Positions 23,931 to 34,586 of a stretch of 64,000 bases of DNA are shown piece by piece; positions within the stretch are counted from its first letter, which is position 1, and every line of letters starts with the position of its first letter. The stretch spans positions 62,001-126,000 of the forward strand of contig JAWPHD010001808.1 of assembly GCA_037043455.1 (NCBI GenBank), written 5' to 3'. The stretch is from Cyrtodaria siliqua. Taxonomy: Eukaryota > Mollusca > Bivalvia > Adapedonta > Hiatellidae. The notes below the pieces were generated by a model, which made no database searches, was not told where the DNA came from, and was given only the letters and a program-made list of their open reading frames with translations. The position numbers and the translations under genes are program-made.

Positions 23931-24439
23931 GATGTTTTTTCATAATTTTTTTTTTTTTTTTTTTTTTAACTTTTATTTTTAAATTATTTATCTAACTTGG
24001 TTTATTGAAATATTCAATGTTAATTGGTTATTGGAATAGTCTGGAAAAAACTAGAAAACCGTTAAGATGTCCTTTTAAACGCCAGAAAACACGTCATTTT
24101 AAGCAACGCTATGTTCCAACAACATATTTAAATAGGATGACGCTGTATATTCTTCTCATTTGAGGTTGAGAGATAGGCATACAATGTAAGTTGTGAGAAT
24201 TTGTATTTTGTGCAATCGCTTGACAAAATGTGTTTCATGATACACAAAACTCACTGTTAGATAAGAAATACAATATTTCCAGCGGGTTTATATTGTGCGA
24301 GATCAAAACCTGGTGTTTGGGACTTGAAACACATCGATTTTATTTCTTAATTTTTAAAGACAAATTTCATACTTTTTTTTTATTTTTAAATCCGGCCTTT
24401 TTTGGATTTGACAAAAGTAAGCAGGAAGCATTGGTATGA

Positions 24440-25275
24440 TGTCTAGTTGTGCATATTACGGTTTTTTTCTGGTTCATTGATTTTTGACGGAGTTACGGCC
24501 CCTTGATATTTTTATTTTTACTTTAAATTTCTTGTTAGCGCTACTCCTCCACTCCTCCTAAACACCTTGTGTTTGTGATACCTAGACTATCAAGTTTGTT
24601 CAAATGAAGTCCCTGGAGTAAAAAATGGACGGGCCGCGGGGGTCCAAAGTTTGAATATTGAGATTTTGCATGTTTTTCATAGACATATAGGAAAAAATAA
24701 TAAAAAATCTTTTCTGAAACCACAAGGCACAGAGCTCTCAAGTATTACAAGTAGCATCAGCTATATTGGTCCTCTACCAAGTTTGTTCAAGTGGTGACCT
24801 TGGGGTCAAATATGGCCCTGTCCCAGGCGTCACAGTTTTACAAAGATTTTTTTTTTTAAATCTTCTCTGAAACTACAAAGCCAGAGGTTTAATATCTTGC
24901 ACTGACTATAAGCTTATGGACCTTTATCAAGTTTGTTTAAATGGTGACCCTGGGGTCACACTTGGCCCGGCCCGCGGGTGTCAAATTTCCATAGATTTAT
25001 ATAGTAAACAATTTAAAAAATCTTCTCTACAACTACCAAGAGTCAGAGGTTTAATATTTTGCATTTACTATGAGCATTATGGTCCTTTACCAAGTTTATT
25101 CAAATGGTGGCCCTGTGGTCACATTTGGCCCTGCCCCAGGGGTCACATGTTTTACATAGACTTGTATAGGGAAATACTTAAAAAAAATCTCTGAAACCAT
25201 AGGACACACAGCTCTCATAAATTACATGTAGCCCTGAGGGTCACATTTGGCCCTGCACATTGTTAGCCCTCTTGT
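24440..25275 (+). repeat. Composite-repeat fragment related to repeat A
   Basis: Diverged units with 'TTCAAATGGTGACCCTGGGG', 'AGCTTATGGTCC' and 'GAAACCACAAGGCACAGAGC' match the core at 1600-3440. It ends at about 25260 with TTAGCCCTCTTGTTG, a tail remnant. No gene is supported. Confidence 0.6.
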
Positions 25276-25900
25276 TGATTAAGTCAATTACTCGTGTAGG
25301 TATGAAAGCACCAATTATTTTCCCCACAGACACCAATGTTAAAGTGTCACATATTAATGATTTGCTGCAAATTCAACTCAAGTATGGATAATGCAGCAGT
25401 GTAATGTTCATATAGAAAACTATTTTTCCACTTGAAAAATCACCAGAAAACGTGGGGTCACAAGACATGTAAGAAAGTTCTTGTTTGTTTACTAAACAGG
25501 TCAAGGGTACAGCTGTTTTTATTGATCGACTGTTTTCATTGCTCACAAAGTGTAAGCATGGAGTCGAAATTTCGAAAATGTTCATCAGTGATCCAGTAAA
25601 ACCTATTAATACGCTTCTTATACATATAACCACAAAATCGAATAGAAATGGGCAGTTTTCCCCTACTTATAATGCCCATTCCCATCGAAAAAGGAGGGAT
25701 TACTTTTTATTATAGGAACTACACCTCGGAGGTTTACATGTAATTGGTGTTGGTAAACCTGTACCATATGACACCATTATGTTCCTACCCAAATCAGGTC
25801 CATATAACTTGCCTTTTAATATTACACTTATTTTGTTACCTCATTTTTTAAGCAACCGATAACCCTTTAGCTGGGCATTCGCGTCCCTTGGACACATTTT
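25276..25900. other. Gene-free sequence
   Basis: A pair of overlapping open frames (25485-25715 + and 25373-25633 -) was examined. Neither shows a recognisable domain or splice context, so no gene is called. Confidence 0.35.
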
Positions 25901-25911
25901 CTAGATCTTAA

Positions 25912-26425
25912 TCCCCTGTCACACAAGGGCCGCGTTCTCACGGCGTCCAAGAAAAATGCAGAACGCCGAGGTGCGCGCAGTACGATCGCAAGCATCGCCG
26001 CAGCAACGCAGTGGCATCGCCAGTAGACGCATTGGGATCGCATAGAACGCCAAGCGACGGCGCGCACTTTGAGCATGCACAAAACAAACGCCGTCGCTCG
26101 GCGTTCTGATAAGAGCGCAGTGGGGTCGCCGTAAGGTCGCCATAGCAGCGCAGTAAGGTCTCCTACAACGCCACAGGAGCTCCGCGGGCGCGCACAGAGG
26201 TCGCAGTGCGAACGCTGTGGTTGTCGGTGGCGCTTGCACGGAGATTGTACGGCGTTCTCTGACATGTCACTGCGTCTCTACCGCGCTTATACGGCGCGTC
26301 TACGGCGCTTATACGGAGTGTTATTTATTTTACTGCACTCTTACAACGACTGTACGGAGCTGTCACGGCGATCATTGCGCTCCCAAGGCGCTTCTACCGC
26401 GTCCATCGGCGTTTGCATGACAAAA
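25912..26425. repeat. CpG-rich palindromic repeat island
   Basis: The base composition jumps to strongly GC-rich with many CpG, unlike either flank. Short 'GTCGCC', 'AACGCC', 'GCGCAGTGGGGTCGCC' phrases recur every 10-20 bp. An inverted repeat, AGAACGCCAAGCGACGGCG (26044-26062) against CGCCGTCGCTCGGCGTTCT (26089-26107), pairs with one mismatch. CCCCTGTCACACAAGGGC marks the left edge. It looks like a MITE-like or minisatellite element. The arginine-rich frames on the minus strand are composition artefacts. Confidence 0.6.
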
Positions 26426-26488
26426 ACGAACAAAATAGTATAAATGAATATTATTTTTTGATTTTTTATTATTTATTTTTTTTAATAA

Positions 26489-26520
<32 letters not shown>

Positions 26521-27399
26521 TATATATATTTTTTAATATATATATATATTTTTTTTAATTTTTAAATATATCTGTTGGTTTCATATTTCTCCAAGGTCAA
26601 GGTCACACTTATAGGTCACTTCGGGGGCATTTGTCACTTACTGTGACATTTCTTGTTATCTCGTATAATTTGTATACTGGGTATAACTTATTTTCATATA
26701 TGTACTTGTTACCACACGGGCCTATTGCATTTTGAAATATTAACTATCAGAATAATTTAATATTCTGACAGTATGTTTTAAGAAGTGTCACCGCACACAC
26801 CTATTGTACAAACATTGCATGCTAGTTAACTAGTAACAAGCAAGGTTTTACGCGAGAAAATAGCATTATATCCGAGTTGGAACTGGGAACAAAGTTTAAC
26901 TTAATAACTGATCAAGTCGCGGGTGTTTAAACAATATTGAAAAAAATAATGTTGTCCGGAAGACGTAAACATGCCACGACCGTTTTTTACCAGCCACTTT
27001 CTTCCCAATGTTTATCATCAGTTCTCCTACAAAACATTTAGAATCAAGGTGGGCGACCTTGCCTTGCTCTGGTCAAGTCCTTGACATGAGACGTATTGAT
27101 TACATATTCACCTTTGTAGCACGACATGCTAGAAGTACACATAAGCACAGAAGTGCTCACATGTAAGGGATGCGTGTGCATTACAACACAGATAAACTTG
27201 TTCAATGCTACCATGTGTAATTATAAAGATTGCGATATTAAAGTGAAAAACTCAAGAAACTGTTCATTGCTACCTTACCATGTGCAACTTCAATACTTTA
27301 TTTGGAATAACATTTACATGTTTATTGCCTGAACAAGGAGTCTTACAATACAAAGTTTACAACTTTGTAAATGATATACAGAAAGGGAAAAAAGTTTAG
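26426..27399. other. Low-complexity then gene-free sequence
   Basis: 26461-26570 is T-runs and (TA)n. A 'CAAGGTCAAGGTCACAC' fragment of composite-repeat type follows near 26594. The remainder to 27399 shows no supported gene. Confidence 0.4.
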
Positions 27400-27844
27400 C
27401 AAGTTTTTGTTGGGTTCAGATGGGATTTGTGGTGTTCTATAAATTATTTTGGTCAAATAAAATAGTCTTATAAATACATTGAACTATTCGTTTGAAAACG
27501 GAAATTTAACGGAAATTCAGAAACAAGGTTTAATAAACTTAATACCTAAATGAAACAAAGACTTAACTAGCATCTCGAACTGGAGACCAATAACATTATT
27601 AAACGTTGACTATAAAATAGCAACAAAGGTTATAGCAAATAGATTTAAAAAAGTTCTAATTAAGATAATTCATAATAGCCAGACTGGTTTTATTAAAGGA
27701 CGCCACATAGGAGAAAATATAAGATTATTGTTCGATATTATTGAATATTTGGAAGAAAGTGAGCTTCCTGGCCTACTGTTTTTTGCTGACCTCGAAAAAG
27801 CTTTTGACAGTGTTCGACATAATTATATATACTCAAATTTACAA
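27400..27844 (+). pseudogene. LINE (L1-type) reverse transcriptase fragment, upstream part
   Basis: A broken frame spells reverse-transcriptase landmarks: N-W-R-P-I-T-L-L-N near 27576, then Q-T-G-F-I-K-G-R-H-I, then F-F-A-D-L-E-K-A-F-D-S-V near 27790-27818. There is an in-frame TGA before the N-W-R-P-I block and an apparent frameshift further upstream. The order and spacing are those of L1-superfamily and related non-LTR retrotransposon RTs. The fragment is cut at 27844/27845 by a composite repeat and resumes at 29091. A dead copy. Confidence 0.8.
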
Positions 27845-29090
27845 TTTTTAGCTCTACTGTGCTTATGCGATCACTTTTCCTTTGTCCGTGGCCCATCTGT
27901 CTGACCGTACGTCCGTCTGTTAGCAATTTTAATCGAAACTGCTTGAAGGATTTTGATGAAACTTCATCACAATGTTACTTGGGAGGGTCCATCTCAGATT
28001 TGAGTTTTTCATGGCTGCCAGTCCTTCAAAATAGCCACCATGGCTAAAACTATGTCAGTTTTAAGGAATTTTTAAACTACATCTCCGAAACCACTTATTC
28101 AATTATTGTGAAATACCATAAACATGTTCCTTGAGTTGGCCTCTATCAAGTTTTTGTTTTTCGTTATCGTCGAATAATCAAAATGGCCACCACGGCGACT
28201 CCAAGTTTAAATAGAGTTATATAGGAAAAGGCTAAAAGTGACCTCTCCTTTGAAACCGCTTGAAGGATTTTGATGAAACTTCATTACAATGATCTTTAGG
28301 ATAGTCCCCCTCAGATTTATGTTTTTTCACGGCTGCCAGTCATCCAAGATGGCCACCATGGCTAAAATAAGGTCAAATTTAAGGAAATTTCAAACGACAT
28401 CTCCGAATTGAATTGAATTGGATTTTATAGTCGCACCAACAGCTAAGGTCATATGGCGACTTTCCAGCTTCCACTGGTGGAGGAAGACCCCAGGTGCCCC
28501 TCCGGGCAATTTTCGTGCACGGGCGGGCACCTGGGTAGAACCAACGACATCTCCGAAACCACTTATTCAATTCTTGTGAAATATCATAAACATGTTCCTT
28601 GGGTTGGCCTCTATCAAGTTTGTTTTTCGTTACCATCGAATAATCAAAATGGCCGCCACAGCAACCCAAAGTTTACATAGACCTATATAGGAAAACTTTA
28701 AAAATGACATCTCTGAAACCGCTTAAAGGATTTTGATGAAACTTAATCACAATGATCTTTGGGTTAGTCGCCCTCAGATGTGTGTATCACAATGATCTTT
28801 GGGTTAGTCCCCCTCAGATTTGTGTTTTTGGGGCCTCCAGTCATCCATGATGGTGACCATGGCTAAACTTAGGTCAAATTTAAGGACATTTATCAGACGA
28901 CATTACCACTTATTCCATTCTAGTTAAGTATCATATACATGTTCCTGTTGTTGGCCTCTATCAAGTTTGTGTTTTCCTTTGCGGCTAAACCAAAAGTTTG
29001 AATAGTTATATATAGGAAATATGTTTCTTGGGTTGGCCTCTATCATGTTTGTTTTTGAATCGCATCATACCATACTTGGGCCTGTTGTTT
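27845..29090 (+). repeat. Composite repeat inserted inside the LINE
   Basis: It begins TTTTTAGCTCTACTG at the point where LINE coding stops and ends CTTGGGCCTGTTGTTT where LINE coding resumes, so both borders are fixed by the host frame. The head hairpin is decayed. CCGT-type sequence (TACGTCCGTCTG) follows. The core is about three ~320-bp units with 'CATCTCCGAAACCACTTATT' and 'AAGATGGCCACCATGGCTAA'. No obvious target duplication beyond T residues. A SINE is inserted at 28408. Confidence 0.75.
28408..28542 (-). mobile_element. 5'-truncated Meta-SINE with 15-bp target duplication
   Basis: Read on the minus strand, this is the Meta-type centre and AATTC tail of the 23105 SINE without its tRNA head. 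AACGACATCTCCGAA at 28393-28407 and 28543-28557 is a perfect direct repeat, so truncation happened at insertion. The host sequence is the core of the composite repeat, giving a three-level nest. Confidence 0.9.
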
Positions 29091-29255
29091 AACTTTGGTC
29101 CTATGTTTATACAATGGATCAAATTATTTTACAATGATGCAAAAAATGCTATTATAAACAATGGTTACATGTCAGAATTTTTTAATGTGAGAAGAGGTGT
29201 ACCACAAGGCTGCCCACTTTCCCCATATATATTTATAATCCCCACCGGATATTAA
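29091..29255 (+). pseudogene. LINE reverse transcriptase fragment, downstream part
   Basis: The frame continues N-F-G-P-M-F-I-Q-W-I, then the strongly diagnostic R-R-G-V-P-Q-G-C-P-L-S-P block of non-LTR RTs (about 29190-29225). It follows directly on the K-A-F-D-S-V block left of the composite repeat. The YxDD block is absent; the LINE is lost after about 29240 where another repeat begins. Confidence 0.85.
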
Positions 29256-29955
29256 TTTGGCAGTGTCCGTCCGTCCGGAGCCATATCTTCATAACTACAA
29301 GTTTTATTTTCATTACACTTGGAAATAATGTTTATCTCGACAGTGAGATCACACGCGGCTATTTTTTCCCAGAATCGTCCCAGTAATGCCAGAGTTATTG
29401 CCCTTTAATTGCTAAAAATTGCTTAATTCCGTCCGTCCACAGCCACATCTTGATATCCGCTGGTTTGATTTTCATTAAACTTGATTATAATGTTTATCCC
29501 AATAGTGGGATGTGATGCGGAAAATTTATTTTGGAATCGTCCTAGTAACGCCGGAGTTATTGCCCTTAAATTGATAAATGTCCCCTTGAATTATTCAAGC
29601 CGTGGGTTCAAATCTCACAGGAGGCATATTTTTCTTCTTTTTTTTAATTCCTTTTTTTCATGAGAAACCTTGGTTCACGGGTTCAATTTTTCTAAAAAGG
29701 AAGAAAAAAAAAGAAAAAAAAATCTCGGTTCGTGGGTTCACAGCTTAGGGGCCCTTGTTGGATCAGTTTTACATAGTTATTTTTAATTTTTATTATATTT
29801 TTTTTTATTTTTTTTTTTTACCTCAAGCATGCAGTCTAGATACTGTCCAAGTCCCATGCCATGTATAGATTCAGTGTGGGGTGGAGACATCTGTTTCTCT
29901 CACAGTTTGTTGGATGTGGTTTTATTTTTTCTCATAAGAAGCCTTGGTCAATGCG
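29256..29955. repeat. Diverged composite-repeat pieces and T-rich sequence
   Basis: Two ~165-bp units carry GTCCGTCCGGAGCC or CCGTCCGTCCACAGCC, then CTTGATATCCGCTGG-type text and TTGCCCTTTAATTG. A GGGTTCAAATCTCAC stretch at about 29605 resembles a B box without an A box. Poly-T and poly-A tracts fill the rest. Confidence 0.5.
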
Positions 29956-29958
29956 TTC

Positions 29959-32900
29959 ATTTTTAGCTCCACTGGCCGAAGGCCATCAGAGCTTATGGGA
30001 GTCGTCCGTCTGTCGTTAACATTTGTCTCGTTAAGACGATAGGGCCTTCATTTTTCATACGATCTTTACCAAACTTTAACAGGTTGTTAATATCAATGAA
30101 AGCTCGGACATATACGAAAAGCAGCCAGATCGGACCAGTAACAGCGGAGTTATGGCCCTTGATTTAGTTAAAATTGCTATATTTTGCCTCGTTAAGACGA
30201 TAGGGCCATCATTTTTCATCCTATCTTTACTAAACTTTATCACATTGTAAATATCAATTAAAGCTTGGACAGATTCGAAAAGCAGCCAGATCGGACCAGT
30301 AACAGCGGAGTTATGGCCCTTGATTTAGTTAAAAATGCTATATTTTGCCTCTTTTTTTTCGTCAGACTGTTGATGTCAATGAAAGCTTGGTCAAGTGTTC
30401 GAAAACCAGCGAGATCGGTCCAGTAACAGCGGAGTTATTATTACTTTTGTTTTATTTCTGTGGACCGGTCGGACCAGTAACAGAGGAGTTATGGCTCTTG
30501 ATTAGTTAAAAATGCTATATTTTGCCTCGTTAATATGGTAGGGCCATCATTTTTCATCTGATCTTTAACAAACTTTACCAGATTCTTTAGTTAATGGCCC
30601 TTGATTTATTTAAACAGCTGTTTTTTGCCCAAAACATTCAAAAAAACGTAAATGGCAGTCGCTCGCTTCATTGATGTTATAAGAGCCATGTTAGAGCGTG
30701 TAGAGCCATGTAGAGCGTCCACAGGCCTTGGGGCTCTTGTTTCTTTAATGGGGAGCTTAGCGGCCCTTGTTAGATCAGTTTTACATAGAGTTATAGGGAA
30801 GAACTTCAAAAATCTTCTTTGAAACTACAAGAGATAAAGGTTTAATCTTTTTAGCTCTACTGGTCGAAGACCAACAGAGCTTATGGGATGATGTGTTGTC
30901 TGTCGTCCGTCGTCCGTCTGTCGTCTGTTAACTTTTTCTCGTTAAGACGATAGGGCCTTCGATTTTAATCCAATCTTTACCAAACTTTAACAGGTTGTTA
31001 ATATCAATGAAAGCTCGAAAAAGTTCGAAAACCAGCCAGATCGGACCAGTATCTGCGGAGTTATGGCCCTTGATTTAGTTACAAAATGCTAAATTTTGCC
31101 TCGTTAAGACGATAGGGCCTTCATCTTTCACTCGATCTTTACGAAACTTTACCAGATTGTTACTATCAATAAAAGCTCGGACAAGTTCGAAAACCAGCCA
31201 TATCGGACCAGTAACAGCGGAGTTGTGGCCCTTGATTTAACTAAAAATGCTATATTTTGCCTCGTTAAGACGATAGGGTCTTCATTTTTAGCTCTACTGG
31301 CCCTTATGGGATGGCGAGTTGTCCGTCTTCCGTCCGTCCGTCGTTAACTTTTGTCTCGTTAAGACAATAGGGCCTTCATTTTTCATTCGATCTTTACCAA
31401 ACTTTACCATCTTGTTAATATCAATGACAGCTCGGATAAGTTCGAAAACCAGCCAGATCGAACCAGCAACAGCGGAGTTATGGCCCTTGACTTAGTTAAA
31501 AATGCTATATGTTGCCTCGTTAAGACGATAGGGCCTTCATTTTTCATCCGATCTTTACCAAACTTTACCATCTTGTTAATATCAATGAAAGCTCAGATAA
31601 GTTCAAAAACCAGCCAGATCGGACTAGTAACAGCGGAGTTGTGGCCCTTGATTTAGTTAAAACTGCTATATGTTGCCTCGTTAAGACGATAGGGTCTTCA
31701 TTCTTCATCCGATCTTTACCAAACATTACGAGATTGTTAATATCAATGAAAGCTTGGACAAGTTCGAAAACCAGCCAGATCGGACTAGCAACAGTGGAGT
31801 TATGGTCCTTGATTTAGTTGAAAAAGGGTATATTACGATAGTGCCTTGATTTTTCGTCCGATCTTTACCAGATTGTTAATATTAATAAAAGCTCGGACAA
31901 GTTCGAAAACCAGCCAGATCAAACCAGTAACAGCGGAGTTATGGCCCTTGATTTAGTTAAAAATTCTATATTTTGCCTCGTTAAGACGATAGGGCCTTCA
32001 TTTTTCATCCGATCTTTACCAAACTGTACCAGATTGTTACTATCAATAAAAGCTTAAACAAGTTCGAAAACCAGCCAGTTCGGACCAGCAACAGCAGAGT
32101 TATAGCCCTTGATTTAGTTAAAAATTCTATATTTTGCCTCGTTAAGACGATAGGGCCTTCATTTTTCATCCGATCTTTACCAAACTTTACCATCATGTTA
32201 ATATCAATGAAAGCTCGGATAAGTTCAAAAACCAGCCAGATCGGACTAGTAACATCGGAGTTATGGCCCTTGATTTAGTTAAAAAGGCTATATTTTGCCT
32301 CGTTAAGACGATAGGGTCTTCATTCTTCATCCGATCTTTACCAAACATTACGAGATTGTTAATATCAATGAAAGCTTGGACAAGTTCGAAAACCAGCCAG
32401 ATCGGACTAGCAACAGTGGAGTTATGGTCCTTGATTTAGTTGAAAAAGGGTATATTACGATAGTGCCTTGATTTTTTGTCCGATCTTTACCAGATTGTTA
32501 ATATTAATAAAAGCTCGGACAAGTTCGAAAACCAGCCAGATCGAACCAGTAACAGCGGAGTTATGGCCCTTGATTTAGTTAAAAATTCTATATTTTGCCT
32601 CGTTAAGACGATAGGGCCTTCATTTTTCATCCGATCTTTACCAAACTGTACCAGATTGTTACTATCAATAAAAGCTTAAACAAGTTCGAAAACCAGCCAG
32701 TTCGGACCAGCAACAGCAGAGTTATAGCCCTTGATTTAGTTAAAAAATCTATATTTTGCCTCGTTAAGACGTAGGGCCTTAATTTTTCATCCGATCTTTA
32801 CCAAACTTTACCATCATGTTAATATCAATGAAAGCTCGGATAAGTTCAAAAACCAGCCAGATCGGACTAGTAACATCGGAGTTATGGCCCTTGATTTAGT

Positions 32901-34586
32901 TAAAAAGGCTATATTTTGCCTCGTTAAGACGATAGGGTCTTCATTTTTCATCCGATCCTTACCAAACATTACGAGATTGTTGATATCAATGAAAGCTTGG
33001 ACAAGTTCGAAAACCAGCCTGATCGGACCAGCAACAGTGGAGTTATGGTCCTTGATTTAGTTGAAAAAGGGTATATTACGATAGGGCCTTGATTTTTCGT
33101 CCGATCTTTACCAGATTGTTAATATTAATAAAAGCTCGGACAAGTTCGAAAACTAGCCAGATCGAACCAGTAACAGCGGAGTTATGGCCCTTGACTTAGT
33201 TAAAAATGCTATATATTGTCTCGTTAAGACGATAGGGCCTTTTATTTTTCATCCGATCGTTACCAAACTTTACCAGATTGTTAATATCAATGAAAGCTCG
33301 GACAAGTTCAAAAACCAGCCAGATCGGACTAGTAACAGCGGAGTTATGGCCCTTGATTTAGTTAAAAATTCTATAGTTTGCCTCGTTAAGACGATAGGGC
33401 CTTTTATTTTTCATCCGATCGTTACTAAACTTTACCAGATTGTTAATATCAATGAAAGCTCGGACAAGTTCAATACTACGACAGGGCCTTCATTTTTCAT
33501 CCGATCTTTACCAAACTTTACCAGATTGTTACTATCAATGAAAGCGCCAACAAGTTTCAAAACCAGCCAGATTGGACCATTTACACCAGAGTTATGACCC
33601 TTGATTTTCTGAAATATGCTATATTTTGGCCTCATTAAGAAGAAAGGGCCTTCATTTTCAGATTTCAGTGAAACTTTTCAAGGATGATCAGTACCAAGCC
33701 TAGTTGTACGTATCGTCACCGTGTTCCGGTTGAATGATATTGGTGGAGTCCCTTTAAAGGTTTTAATACACAAACGTTGGACTAGTTCTACTGAACCCCT
33801 GGCTGGATTTTAACGAAACTTGACAAGGATGATCAGTATCAGGTCTAGTTGTGCAAATCATTGCCATGTTTCGGTTGAATGATTTTTGGCAGAGGTATGG
33901 CCCTTTAAAGGTTTTAATACACTAACTTTGTCTGGACTAGTTCTCCTGAACGCCTCCCCACATTTCAACGAAACTTTACAGGGATGATCAGCAGCAAGCA
34001 TAGTTGTGCATATCATCGTGGCATTCCGGTTAACAGATTTTTGGTGGAGTTATGGCCCTTAAAAGTTTTTTGATACACAAACATTTTCCGGGCTAGTTCT
34101 CCTGAACCCCTGACTGGATTTTAACAAAACTTGACAAGGATGATCAGTATCAAGCCTAGTTGTGCATATCTTCGCCATATTCGTGTTGAATTATTTTTGG
34201 CAGAGTATGGCCCTTTAAAGGTTTTAATAGCCAAACGTTGTCCAGATTAGTCTCTTCTGAACTCCTTGTTGGATTTCAACGAATCTTGATGGAGATGATC
34301 AGTACCAACCCTAGTTGCACCTGTCATTGCCGTGTTGTGGTTGAATGAATTTTGGCAGAGTTATGACCCCTTAAAGGTTTTAATACACTAACTTTGTTCA
34401 GACTAGTTCTCCTGAACCTCTGGCTGGATTTCAACGAAACTTGTCAGGGACAATCAGTACCAAGCCTAGTTGCGTATATCATCACCATGTTCTGGTTGAA
34501 CGATATTTGAAAGAGTTATGGCCCCTTATACTTAAACTTTATCTAGAGCCAGTAGAGCGTCCACAGGCCCTCTTGGGCCTCTTGTT
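29959..34586 (+). repeat. Long composite array D: 162-bp core, second core, tail
   Basis: Head hairpins occur at 29965-29993 and 30853-30881; the latter has the paired change GGTC/GACC. A decayed head lies at 31284. About 20 core units of ~162 bp follow (GATAGGGCCTTCATTTTTCA, TTTACCAAACTTTACCAGAT, GACCAGTAACAGCGGAGTTA). From about 33655 the core switches to an unrelated ~165-bp unit (GGATGATCAGTACCAAGCCT). The tail GCCAGTAGAGCG with hairpin AGGCCC-TCTT-GGGCCT closes it at 34549-34586. All open frames here are repeat-derived. Confidence 0.85.
31640..33240 (+). repeat. Higher-order repeat, ~622-bp period, about 2.5-3 copies
   Basis: A variant string (GATAGGGTCTTCATT, CAAACATTACGAGATTG, AACAGTGGAGTTATGGTCC, GAAAAAGGGTATATTACG) begins at 31688, 32310 and 32931, spacings of 622 and 621 bp. 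Each period holds four 162-bp-type units, one of them shortened. Identity between periods is far higher than between neighbouring units, so the four-unit block was amplified recently. Confidence 0.8.

Noticed and set aside
25867..26265. 132-codon Arg/Ala/Cys-rich open frame on the minus strand and overlapping frames
   Set aside because: It lies wholly in the CpG-rich palindromic repeat; open frames are expected there because stop codons are rare in GC-rich DNA. No domain is visible.
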